From positions 1-6,473 of the forward strand of contig JASEGF010000125.1 of assembly GCA_030017935.1 (NCBI GenBank): a DNA stretch of 6,473 bases. The letters are read 5' to 3'. How positions within the stretch are numbered: position 1 is the first letter of the stretch; each line of letters starts with the position of its first letter. The translations under genes were made by a program, and so were the position numbers. The stretch is from Bacteroidales bacterium (GTDB lineage Bacteria; Bacteroidota; Bacteroidia; Bacteroidales; DTU049). The notes under the pieces are model-generated. The model saw only the letters and a list, made by a program, of their open reading frames with translations, made no database searches and was not told the DNA's origin. Positions 1 through 6,473 of the stretch are shown in pieces.

Positions 1-60
1 ATTTTATTAACACAAATTTTTAGTAATAAATTTTTAAATTTACAGTTTATATTATTACAT

Positions 61-68
61 TAATTTTG
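61..68 (+). promoter_or_regulatory. Candidate Bacteroidota -7 promoter element for the beta-helix lipoprotein gene
   Basis: TAATTTTG matches the Bacteroidota housekeeping-sigma consensus TAnnTTTG exactly and ends 28 bases before the ATG at 97. No clear TTTG -33 element is visible; TTTA at 39-42 is the nearest, 18 bases upstream. At this base composition an exact match should arise by chance about once per 1,200 bases per strand (my rough estimate), so position is the main support. Confidence 0.5.
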
Positions 69-96
69 TAAAATAATTACATTTATTAAATCAAAG

Positions 97-1521
97 ATGC
101 AAAAACCATTTCTAAATATAGTAATACTAATCAATTTTTTAATAATCATAACATCATGCCACCCCAAAGAGGAATTCGATACTAGTAGTTCATTAAAATT
201 TTCTACGGATAGCATATTTATTGATACCAGTTTCGCTACAGTTACTACTATAACGAGAGTAATAAATATTTATAATAATTCATCGTTGCCTATTTTGATA
301 GAAAAAGTTTTTTTAGGAAATGGGAATAATTCTATGTTTCGTTTTAATATAGATGGAGAACCAGGGCCAGTAGTAGAAGATATAGAAATAATGGCACATG
401 ATAGTTTATTTTTATTTCTGAATGCTACTATAGATCCTAATGATGCAAATACACCTTTTATCATCGATGACAGTATAATATTTTTAGTGAATGGGAAAAC
501 ACAAAAAATAAAATTAACAGCATTAGGGCAAAATGCATATTTTCATACTCCAGATCATCCTCCCACACAATATCTACCTGCATATAGTATAGTATCTGGC
601 GTATGGAATAATGATAAACCTCATGTAATATATGGAGTAGCTGTAGTAGATGAAGATTGCACTCTAGTAATACCTGCTGGTACCAAAGTTTATATGCATA
701 AAGATGCAATGCTTTGGGTTTACAAAGGTGGCAGTTTAAAAATTAAAGGAGAACCAAATAATCGAGTATTAATTACTAGTGATAGATTAGATCCTTATTA
801 TAGAGACCAAGCGGGCATGTGGGATAGAATTTGGTTATCAGCCCTCAGTAAAGATAATGAAATAGATTGGACTATAATACAAAATGGAAATGTGGGCATT
901 CACGCAGATACAGTTGCTAATAATAATCCTACTCTTAAAATTTCTAATACAATAATCAGAAATATGTCTGCTGCTTGTCTTTTTGCACAAGGAGCTAAAA
1001 TAGAAGCAGTTAATTGCCTATTTTCAAATGCCAAGTATTATTCTGCACTGCTCTCTATAGGTGGAGAATATATCTTTCGTAATTGTACTTTTGCTAATTT
1101 TTGGAATTCTTCTACGAGAACCACATCATTGCTAGCACTTAATAATTATTACAAAGATGTAAATGGTAACACTCAAGTAAGACCTATTAGCATTTATCTT
1201 GGCAATTGTATTGTTTATGGAGATCAAGAGGAAGAAATTTTAATAGATAAATATCCAAGTTCTGGTAATTTTTATTTGACAGCAGAAAATAGTTTACTAA
1301 AAACTAAATATAATCTAGGAGATTCTATTTTTATCAATTGTAAATTAAATGTAGATCCTAAATTTAGAAATACATCATTAGAAGATTTTAGACTACAATC
1401 TACTTCTCCAGGAGTAGATAATGGCAAAATAGACATCATATGGGGTATAAATTATGATTTATCAGGTGGACCAAGAATTATAAATGGCATTCCAGATATG
1501 GGAGCATATGAGCTATATTAA
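97..1521 (+). CDS. Right-handed parallel beta-helix lipoprotein with Ig-like N-terminal domain
   Basis: This 474-residue exported lipoprotein has no known reaction. A short charged start and hydrophobic stretch (residues 5-18) lead into the lipobox ITSC, making Cys21 the likely lipidated residue. Residues about 33-145 alternate beta strands and turns (VINIYNNSSLPILIEKVFL at 55-73) like ASPM/Hydin-type Ig-like domains. Residues about 175-440 carry irregular repeats typical of a right-handed parallel beta-helix, such as LKISNTIIRNMSAACLFAQG and YIFRNCTFANFW, with Asn/Cys ladders. The C-terminus (DLSGGPRIINGIPDMGAYE) matches the D..G.PR..G.pDiGAYE ending common in Bacteroidota beta-helix surface proteins (choice-of-anchor Q type). 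It appears complete. The ATG at 97 is chosen because the signal sequence starts there; there is no Shine-Dalgarno sequence, as is usual in this phylum. Beta-helix folds often bind or cleave polysaccharides, but I see no catalytic motif, so an adhesive or structural role is equally possible. The domain calls rest on pattern recognition, not a profile search. Confidence 0.88.
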   Translation: MQKPFLNIVILINFLIIITSCHPKEEFDTSSSLKFSTDSIFIDTSFATVTTITRVINIYNNSSLPILIEKVFLGNGNNSMFRFNIDGEPGPVVEDIEIMAHDSLFLFLNATIDPNDANTPFIIDDSIIFLVNGKTQKIKLTALGQNAYFHTPDHPPTQYLPAYSIVSGVWNNDKPHVIYGVAVVDEDCTLVIPAGTKVYMHKDAMLWVYKGGSLKIKGEPNNRVLITSDRLDPYYRDQAGMWDRIWLSALSKDNEIDWTIIQNGNVGIHADTVANNNPTLKISNTIIRNMSAACLFAQGAKIEAVNCLFSNAKYYSALLSIGGEYIFRNCTFANFWNSSTRTTSLLALNNYYKDVNGNTQVRPISIYLGNCIVYGDQEEEILIDKYPSSGNFYLTAENSLLKTKYNLGDSIFINCKLNVDPKFRNTSLEDFRLQSTSPGVDNGKIDIIWGINYDLSGGPRIINGIPDMGAYELY

Positions 1522-1671
1522 AGTATTGGTAAGAAGGAGAAATTTATTCTAAAAGCCAAGACAGTATTATTAAAAATGAGAAGTATAATCTTTAAATTAA
1601 TAAAATTTGTATAATCATATTCACGACTTTTAATAGAAAAATTATTTTATTTTCATTTATTGAAATATAAA

Positions 1672-1700
1672 AAATTCATATGAATATATCATATGAATTT
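1672..1700. repeat. Perfect 12-bp inverted repeat with 5-base loop
   Basis: The left arm AAATTCATATGA (1672-1683) is the exact reverse complement of the right arm TCATATGAATTT (1689-1700), separated by ATATA. Each arm contains the palindrome CATATG. It could be an RNA hairpin (part of a termination region) or a protein-binding dyad. No U-tract follows directly, so I do not call it a terminator on its own. A perfect 12-bp dyad with a 5-base loop is less likely by chance than the other A/T repeats here, even at this composition. Confidence 0.6.
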
Positions 1701-1701
1701 C

Positions 1702-1719
1702 ATAAAAATTAATTTTTAT
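1702..1719. repeat. 18-bp perfect A/T palindrome
   Basis: ATAAAAATTAATTTTTAT reads the same on both strands and begins two bases after the 12-bp inverted repeat. It is entirely A/T, so chance is a real possibility; its position between two better hairpins is the reason to list it. Confidence 0.4.
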
Positions 1720-1725
1720 TTATAT

Positions 1726-1756
1726 TGATAGACCCTGTTTCTAACAGGTTCTATCA
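1726..1756 (+). terminator. 14-bp hairpin, probable transcription terminator of the lipoprotein gene
   Basis: The left arm at 1726-1739 (GATAGACCCTGTT is its core) pairs with the right arm at 1743-1756 (AACAGGTTCTATC is its core) around a three-base TCT loop. There is one internal C/T mismatch at 1733/1749. It is the only G/C-containing hairpin in the gap and stands out from the A/T background. On the + strand it is followed by ATACAATTTTAATTATT, a weak U-rich tail. It lies 204 bases past the lipoprotein stop, which is far for a terminator, so it might instead be a dispersed intergenic repeat or a structured leader element for the symporter operon. Confidence 0.5.
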
Positions 1757-1965
1757 TACAATTTTAATTATTGTCTTATCTTTTTTAAAAATTATTTTCT
1801 ATTCATAAATTTCAAAAAATATTATTACATACTTACTATTTATTTGTCTGATTTCTCTGTTAGATGCTTTATTTTAGTGATTATTAATAGAAATTCTTAA
1901 GAAAATATGTAATTTATCAATTGGTATTTTAAATTAAAAAAAATTTACTTTTTTTGCCAAAAAAA

Positions 1966-3360
1966 ATGTTTAGATCAATTATTAATTATTTTGGGACATG
2001 GCAAGATTACCATTGGCTATTAGCATTATACACATTAATCGTATTAATTATAGCGGTTGTAGGCTCGCGTAAAAGAACTACAGAAGATTTTTTAATTGCT
2101 GGTCGCAAAGTAGCTACATTTGGATTTACTGCTTCGGTAGTGGCATCTTATATAGGAGGTGCTGCATTAGTAGCATTTTCTGCTTATGTATTTAGATTTG
2201 GTTTATCAGCTCTTTTTGTATTTCTAGGAACTGCTGTAGGATTTATTTTATTTATACCTTATGCTAAAAAATTAAAATCATGGAGTGATGAAAAAGTAAC
2301 TTATACTATGATGGATTGGTTTTACATAAAGTATGATAAAAAAACAGGTACTCTTACAACTATTGTGCTAATGATAGTTTATTTAGGTATGTTATTAAAT
2401 CAATTCATAGCAGGTTCAGCTGTTTTATCAGGAATGAGTGGATGGACATATGAAAAATCTTTACTATTTGCCGCTGTAGTTTTAGCTGTTTATTTATTTA
2501 TAGGTGGGTTTCAGAGTGTTATTAGGACAGATATTTTTCAATATTTTGTGATGATGGTTATTATGATAGTTATAATCAGAATAATATGGATGAATGATGC
2601 GCCCACAGTTTTACCAGAGATGTATAAAACCACACAATTAGACTGGGGAATGATGATAGCTTTTTTACTTTTTGGAATATTAATAGTATTTCAGAGTGCA
2701 GAATATTGGCAGAGAGTATATGCAGCTAAAAGTTTAAAAGTTGTCAAAAAAGGCTTTTGGTGGTCAGCAGTATTAACATTCATTAGTGGTATTATAATTA
2801 CTTGGATAGCATTATATGCTAAAATTTCAAATCCTAATATAGAACCTACTAATGCTTTTGGTAATGGACTAGTAGCATTATTACCTCAAACATTATCTTC
2901 GATAGTATTAGTTATGGTTTTTGCGGCCATAATGAGCTCAGCAGATACACAAATTTTTGTTATTTCATCAGGATTTGCACTTAATTTATTTAAAAAAGCT
3001 AAAGATGATGATAAAAAATTAAAGAAAAATACTCAATTTATTACATTAATAGTTATTTTATTAGCTGTTTTAATAGCATATTTTATTAGAGATATAGTCA
3101 CAGTTGTCAATTTCATTACGGGTATTGGATTTACAGTGCTACCCGCAGCATGGGCAGCATTTCATTATAATATTTCACCAAAAATAGCTTTTCAGAGTGT
3201 AATAGCTGGATTAGTGTATGTAATGATACTAATAATTTTCGGTATTTTCATCCCAGAGTTAGTGATTTTATCATTTATTGTATCGGGACTTTATATGTTT
3301 TTGGGGAACAGAATAGTTAAAAAAAAGGAAATTAAAAAAAATAATATTTATGAAGCATAA
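1966..3360 (+). CDS. Sodium:solute symporter (SSS family)
   Basis: This inner-membrane protein should couple import of an organic solute to Na+ entry. Its substrate cannot be read from sequence. From the ATG at 1966 it has 464 residues and about 12-13 hydrophobic helices, normal for the family. Family landmarks are SYIGGA (about 61-66, second helix), GGFQSVIRTDIFQ (180-192, matching the SSS signature GG..AV..TD..Q), EYWQRVYAAKS (246-256, matching WQR..A.ks) and AAIMSSADTQ (320-329). By analogy with PutP and vSGLT, Ser324-Ser325 in the last motif should help form the Na2 sodium site. The C-terminus is short, hydrophilic and lysine-rich. A TTG at 1954 would add MPKK in frame, but the ATG after an A-run is the more usual start in this phylum. 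The stop overlaps the barrel gene by 11 bases, implying one transcript and coupled translation. The family is certain; substrate and exact start are not. Confidence 0.92.
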   Translation: MFRSIINYFGTWQDYHWLLALYTLIVLIIAVVGSRKRTTEDFLIAGRKVATFGFTASVVASYIGGAALVAFSAYVFRFGLSALFVFLGTAVGFILFIPYAKKLKSWSDEKVTYTMMDWFYIKYDKKTGTLTTIVLMIVYLGMLLNQFIAGSAVLSGMSGWTYEKSLLFAAVVLAVYLFIGGFQSVIRTDIFQYFVMMVIMIVIIRIIWMNDAPTVLPEMYKTTQLDWGMMIAFLLFGILIVFQSAEYWQRVYAAKSLKVVKKGFWWSAVLTFISGIIITWIALYAKISNPNIEPTNAFGNGLVALLPQTLSSIVLVMVFAAIMSSADTQIFVISSGFALNLFKKAKDDDKKLKKNTQFITLIVILLAVLIAYFIRDIVTVVNFITGIGFTVLPAAWAAFHYNISPKIAFQSVIAGLVYVMILIIFGIFIPELVILSFIVSGLYMFLGNRIVKKKEIKKNNIYEA

Positions 3361-4660
3361 ATTTTTTTTCATAATTATTTGTATTCTTTTGTCACTAAAT
3401 CTTTATTCACAAGATACAATTGTGAAGGGCAAAAGATGGAATTTTTTACCTGTTGTTTTATATAATTCAGATTTAGGTTTTGAGGTAGGTTTATTAACTA
3501 GTATGTATGATTTCGGAGATGGCAGATTATATCCAAACTATATTTACAATATAAGCTATGAGATAGATATAACTACAAGAGGTAACATAATCAGTCAACT
3601 ATTTTTTGATAGTGGCAAAAAGATAAAAAATGGCAAATGGCGTGTAGTAAGTGATTTTTCGTATATCCATGAACAAGCTACAGATTTCTATGGATTTAAT
3701 GGCTATGCATCTACTTTTCACCCAGAATATATGAAAGAGAATGACGAATCATATATTAGCAGAATGTTTTATAGATATGACAGAAAAATCTTCAGACTTA
3801 CTAATGACATATGGTATAAATTGAGCGATCATTCATCTTTAATATTTGGATTACATGTTTTTAATTATAAAATCGGGACAGTGAATATCGATGCTATTAA
3901 TAAATTTCATCTAAAAAATCCTTTACCTGATACTACAATTTTAATTGATTACTATATAAATAATGGATTTATCAGAGCTGATGAGGCAGAAGGTGGTTGG
4001 ATAATAGCACCAAGACTATCTTATGTATATGATGGTAGAGACAAAATATTTAATCCTACAAAGGGTATATATGGAGAATTAAATTTTCTTGCTAATCCTA
4101 AAATAGATGCATTGGATTCCAAAAAGTTTTTTAGATTTTCTACAAATTTTAAATTTTTCTATCCATTCTTTAATGAATATTGCATCATGGCTTTGAGATT
4201 AGGATATCAAGATCAAATAGGAGCTCAGGCACCATACTATTTCATGCCTTATATCACTCAAGCATTTTCTAATAATACTTTAGTAGAAGGACTCGGAGGT
4301 GGAAAATCTCTAAGAGGAATTTACAAAAACAGAGCATGGGGTGATGGTTTTTTCTATGGTAATTTAGAAGCCAGAATACTAGTTTATGGTTTTCAAACTA
4401 AAAAACAATTGGGAGAAATACGCATTAAGCCTTTTTATGACTTTGGCATTATTACTGACCCAGTAAAAATTCCCATAAATTATATAAATAATGATTTAAT
4501 AGATTATAAAGATAGATCTGATATACTACATCATAGTTTGGGATTAGGTGTACATCTTGTATTAAATGATAATTTCATTATTAGTGTAGATGTAGGTCAA
4601 AGCTTAAGAAAAAATGATGGCAGCACCGGTATCTATGTTACGACAGGTTATAATTTCTAA
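3350..4660 (+). CDS. BamA/TamA-like (D15, Omp85 superfamily) outer-membrane beta-barrel without POTRA domains
   Basis: This 436-residue protein is predicted to be an outer-membrane barrel. A signal peptide (residues 1-20, ending LYS before Gln21) leads almost directly into amphipathic beta strands, so the periplasmic POTRA domains of true BamA and TamA are absent. YDGRDKIFNPTKGIYGEL (227-244) matches the Omp85 D.Rd...P.kG strand-turn. GLGGGKSLRGIYKNRAWGDG (314-333) carries the loop-6 motif as LRGI at 321-324, followed by the FYGNLEARI strand. PFYDFGII (361-368) is a typical late strand, and the protein ends on Phe436 as most barrels do. DFYGFNGY (112-119) and YISRMFYRYDRK (135-146) are segments I associate with a POTRA-less D15 family widespread in Bacteroidota. 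True BamA is much longer, so bamA is not assigned. Lipid or protein export, or a pore role, are all possible. The ATG at 3350 lies inside the symporter gene, favouring translational coupling. Confidence 0.87.
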   Translation: MKHKFFFIIICILLSLNLYSQDTIVKGKRWNFLPVVLYNSDLGFEVGLLTSMYDFGDGRLYPNYIYNISYEIDITTRGNIISQLFFDSGKKIKNGKWRVVSDFSYIHEQATDFYGFNGYASTFHPEYMKENDESYISRMFYRYDRKIFRLTNDIWYKLSDHSSLIFGLHVFNYKIGTVNIDAINKFHLKNPLPDTTILIDYYINNGFIRADEAEGGWIIAPRLSYVYDGRDKIFNPTKGIYGELNFLANPKIDALDSKKFFRFSTNFKFFYPFFNEYCIMALRLGYQDQIGAQAPYYFMPYITQAFSNNTLVEGLGGGKSLRGIYKNRAWGDGFFYGNLEARILVYGFQTKKQLGEIRIKPFYDFGIITDPVKIPINYINNDLIDYKDRSDILHHSLGLGVHLVLNDNFIISVDVGQSLRKNDGSTGIYVTTGYNF

Positions 4661-4678
4661 AAATTTAAAAAAAATAAT

Positions 4679-4686
4679 TATATTTG
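4679..4686 (+). promoter_or_regulatory. Candidate Bacteroidota -7 promoter element for the acyl-CoA ligase gene
   Basis: TATATTTG matches TAnnTTTG exactly, 40 bases before the ATG at 4727, in the 66-base gap after the barrel gene. A degenerate -33 element, TTTC at 4654-4657, sits 21 bases upstream, within the accepted spacing, and overlaps the end of the barrel gene. A 7-bp inverted repeat (TAATTAT at 4675-4681, ATAATTA at 4692-4698) straddles the box and could be an operator or chance. If real, it lets the ligase be transcribed apart from the two genes before it. Confidence 0.5.
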
Positions 4687-4726
4687 CATTAATAATTAAA
4701 AAAATATGAATATAAAATAAAAAATT

Positions 4727-6259
4727 ATGGAAAAGAGAAAAGATGTAAGACAATTAATTATCGATGCCGCAGAAAAATTTAATAACAAAACGGCTTTTAT
4801 TTACAATGATGTAGAGTATAGTTTTACTCAATTAAAGAATGATTCTTTTAAATTAGCAAATGGACTGCTAAATCTCGGACTCAGAAAAGGAGATAAAATA
4901 GCTATTTATTTACCTAATTGCATTGAATATGGATACTCATACTATGCAATATATTCTACTGGTTTAGTTGTGATACCTATAGATTTCTTCTTAACTGATA
5001 ATGAGATTATCTCAATAGCTAATCATTGCGAATTAAAAGCTATTATTACTACTGAAAATGTAAAATTTGATTTAAAAGAATTGAAAAATGCTATTCCTTC
5101 TTTAGAGCATATTATAACAATAGAAAAAAATCCAAACTATCTTTACTTTTGGGATTTAATAAATAATTCAACAAATGAACTAGACGATCAAGGTATAGAA
5201 ATTTCTATGCCATCAAGCATTTTCTATACATCTGGAGTAACAGGCAAACCTAAAGGAGCTTTATGGAATTATGAGCATATACATTTAGGAGCTGAGCAAA
5301 TGAAGGAAATGGGATCATATGAGAAATTATTAAATATTGTAAAATTGGATGACACAGAGAGGTCAGTAGGTGCGATACCATTTTCACATTCTGCAGGTCT
5401 ATTTTATTTCACGATAGCAATAAAATATGGGATGAGTACTGTAATAATGCCTAGATTTGCTCCATTTGAATTAGTAAAATTGATAAAAAAATGGGGAGCC
5501 ACAAATATATTTATGGCACCTGCTATGTTTTATGCAGTTTTGACTTTAAAAGAAATTGAGAATTATACACTTGATACTTTGATTTGGGCTACTGTATTTG
5601 GAGCTCCTTCATCACCAGACTTGATGATGAAATTTGCCAAACTATGCCCTAATGCAGTTGTATTGAATGGCTATGGCCTTACAGAAGTGGTACCACCTTT
5701 AACAGTTTCTTCACCACAAAATGTCAAAGGATTTAGTTATATAGTTTCTAATATTACTCTTAAACTCGTAGATTCTCATGATAAAGAAGTGAAAAAAGGC
5801 GAAATCGGTGAAATAATTACTAAAGGTAAATCTGTATTTTGCGGTTATTATAATGAACCACAACTAAATGAACAAGTTTTAAAGGATGGATGGTTCTATA
5901 CTGGTGATTTAGGCTATTTCGATAATGATAATACTTTATACATTATTGGTAAATCTAAGGATACTATCAAAGTCGGTGGTGAACTCGTATGGGCTTCAGA
6001 AATAGAAGAAGTTATACTTAGATATCCTGGCATCAGAGAGGCTGCAGCAGTAGGTGTACCGGATCCTCTAAGAGGCGAAGTAGTGAAATGCTATGTCTCT
6101 CCAGCAGACAGTACACAACTCAATAAAAATGAACTAATGGATTACCTAAGAAAAAATCTTGCTAAATTTAAACTACCTAAAGATATAATTATATTAGATG
6201 ACTTACCAAAAACAGGTCCTGGCAAAATTAATAAAGCTGCATTAAAAGAATTAGGTTAA
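4727..6259 (+). CDS. Class I adenylate-forming enzyme, probable acyl-CoA synthetase (AMP-binding family)
   Basis: This 510-residue cytoplasmic enzyme should activate a carboxylic acid with ATP to an acyl-adenylate and pass the acyl group to CoA. The large N-terminal domain has the phosphate loop YTSGVTGKPKG (167-177), the A4-like PFSHSAGL (218-225), NGYGLTE (314-320) and YTGDLG with Asp394 (391-396) for the ATP ribose. The hinge and small C-terminal domain include GKSKDTIKVGGE (408-419), EIEEVI (425-430), AAVGVPDPLRGE (440-451) and TGPGK (496-500), whose Lys500 should be the catalytic A10 lysine. The length is normal. The Arg of the usual GRxKD hinge is Lys409 here (codon AAA at 5951-5953). 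No carrier domain or transmembrane segment is attached, so a stand-alone CoA ligase is likelier than a peptide synthetase module. The acid (medium- or long-chain fatty, or aromatic) cannot be read from the sequence. The ATG at 4727 is the first in-frame start that reads through; an in-frame ATG at 4706 meets a stop after four codons. Confidence 0.92.
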   Translation: MEKRKDVRQLIIDAAEKFNNKTAFIYNDVEYSFTQLKNDSFKLANGLLNLGLRKGDKIAIYLPNCIEYGYSYYAIYSTGLVVIPIDFFLTDNEIISIANHCELKAIITTENVKFDLKELKNAIPSLEHIITIEKNPNYLYFWDLINNSTNELDDQGIEISMPSSIFYTSGVTGKPKGALWNYEHIHLGAEQMKEMGSYEKLLNIVKLDDTERSVGAIPFSHSAGLFYFTIAIKYGMSTVIMPRFAPFELVKLIKKWGATNIFMAPAMFYAVLTLKEIENYTLDTLIWATVFGAPSSPDLMMKFAKLCPNAVVLNGYGLTEVVPPLTVSSPQNVKGFSYIVSNITLKLVDSHDKEVKKGEIGEIITKGKSVFCGYYNEPQLNEQVLKDGWFYTGDLGYFDNDNTLYIIGKSKDTIKVGGELVWASEIEEVILRYPGIREAAAVGVPDPLRGEVVKCYVSPADSTQLNKNELMDYLRKNLAKFKLPKDIIILDDLPKTGPGKINKAALKELG

Positions 6260-6300
6260 GCCTAAATAAAACTTTTGAATAACCATTTTATTAATAACTA

Positions 6301-6331
6301 AATTATTACTCTGAATGCATCAGTAATAATT
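6301..6331 (+). terminator. A/T-rich hairpin downstream of the ligase gene, possible terminator
   Basis: AATTATTACT (6301-6310) and AGTAATAATT (6322-6331) are perfect reverse complements around an 11-base loop, beginning 42 bases after the ligase stop. The stem has a single G/C pair and no U-run follows (TCTATTGCTT), so intrinsic termination here would be weak. It is the best-placed stem downstream of the operon. Confidence 0.3.
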
Positions 6332-6376
6332 CTATTGCTTATGAGTTTAATTTATTGTAAAAAATTTCTTTAAAAT

Positions 6377-6427
6377 TTTTTTCAGCTATAAAAAGAAAGT
6401 TATAAAGAAAAATCTCTGCTGAAAAAA
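6377..6427. repeat. 10-bp inverted repeat with nested stem in the 3' intergenic region
   Basis: TTTTTTCAGC (6377-6386) pairs with GCTGAAAAAA (6418-6427) across 31 bases, within which TATAA (6387-6391) and TTATA (6400-6404) can pair. On the - strand the outer right arm would end in a run of T after GCTGA's complement, so the element could also act as a terminator for a gene entering from beyond the window. The rest of 6260-6473 holds no reading frame I can support. CATTTG/CAAATG at 6452-6468 is a further small dyad at the window edge. Confidence 0.35.
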
Positions 6428-6473
6428 TGATGGACATATTTTGAATAATTGCATTTGTTAATCAAATGTGAAA

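Larger units (their letters stand above)
1522..1965. other. Gene-free intergenic region, 444 bases
   Basis: No convincing coding region lies here on either strand; the ATG-started frames seen on the + strand are only about 7-12 codons. The notable content is a run of three inverted repeats at 1672-1756, listed separately. The rest is low-complexity A/T sequence. No exact TAnnTTTG promoter box was found ahead of the symporter gene. The nearest approximations are TTTATTTG at 1839-1846 (one mismatch) and TAAAATTTG at 1601-1609 (one extra base), and neither is strong enough to call. An AAGGAG at 1553-1558 has no start codon after it. Confidence 0.7.

Noticed and set aside
270..464. 64-codon open frame on the - strand
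   Set aside because: It lies wholly within the lipoprotein gene, has no homology I recognise and no promoter or leader signal, and its length is unremarkable for antisense frames.
461..709. 82-codon open frame on the - strand
   Set aside because: It also lies inside the lipoprotein gene. Its Leu/Tyr/His-rich composition is what the reverse strand of an Ile/Asn/Val-rich gene gives by chance.
1576..1614. Short frame (about 12 codons) downstream of an AAGGAG sequence
   Set aside because: The AAGGAG at 1553-1558 is 17 bases upstream, too far for a ribosome site, the phylum does not rely on such sites, and the peptide is too short to support.
1727..1755. The G/C-containing hairpin as part of a tRNA or riboswitch
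   Set aside because: No cloverleaf arms, T-loop sequence or known riboswitch core surround it; it is a simple stem-loop.
4706..4720. Four-codon mini-frame (MNIK then stop) in frame just upstream of the ligase ATG
   Set aside because: ATG is common in this A/T sequence and four codons carry no attenuation signal such as repeated regulatory codons, so a leader peptide cannot be supported.
6450..6457. TGCATTTG as a promoter box for a gene beyond the window
   Set aside because: It differs from TAnnTTTG at an important position, no -33 element is visible, and the downstream gene is not in the window.
1..6473. A defence island, mobile element or CRISPR locus
   Set aside because: No transposase, integrase, nuclease, direct-repeat array or flanking terminal repeat was seen. 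All four genes are ordinary envelope, transport or metabolic genes with similar base composition.

Overview
The window comes from a very AT-rich genome (roughly 25-30% G+C by eye, lower between genes) and reads as a member of the phylum Bacteroidota. Four things point there. The genes have no Shine-Dalgarno sequences; their starts sit in A/T-rich leaders. Two genes are preceded by exact matches to the Bacteroidota -7 promoter element TAnnTTTG. Both predicted exported proteins have Bacteroidota-style signals (a Cys21 lipobox, and a signal peptide ending LYSQ). The beta-helix lipoprotein and the POTRA-less D15 barrel belong to families I know mainly from this phylum. The low G+C would fit a host-associated or streamlined lineage, but the window cannot settle that.

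Layout: there are four genes, all on the + strand. (1) 97-1521 encodes a surface or periplasmic lipoprotein with an Ig-like N-terminal domain, a right-handed parallel beta-helix and a C-terminal DxGAYE motif. It has its own promoter candidate at 61-68. (2) 1522-1965 is a 444-base gap without a gene. It holds three back-to-back inverted repeats at 1672-1756, the last being a G/C-containing hairpin that may end transcription. (3) 1966-3360 encodes a sodium:solute symporter (SSS family). (4) 3350-4660 encodes an Omp85/D15-type outer-membrane barrel and overlaps the symporter gene by 11 bases. (5) A second promoter candidate at 4679-4686 precedes 4727-6259, an acyl-CoA synthetase-like adenylating enzyme. 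(6) 6260-6473 has no gene but several AT-rich inverted repeats.

How the genes may work together: the symporter and barrel overlap and are probably translated together, joining an inner-membrane Na+-driven importer to an outer-membrane protein. The ligase downstream could activate an imported or scavenged carboxylic acid with ATP and CoA. That link is inference from order and strand only, and the separate promoter candidate argues that the ligase is at least partly independent. The lipoprotein seems to be a separate unit.

I found no CRISPR array, insertion sequence, tRNA, rRNA, phage gene or toxin-antitoxin pair. The window looks like ordinary chromosomal sequence with a few modest oddities, not a clear new system.
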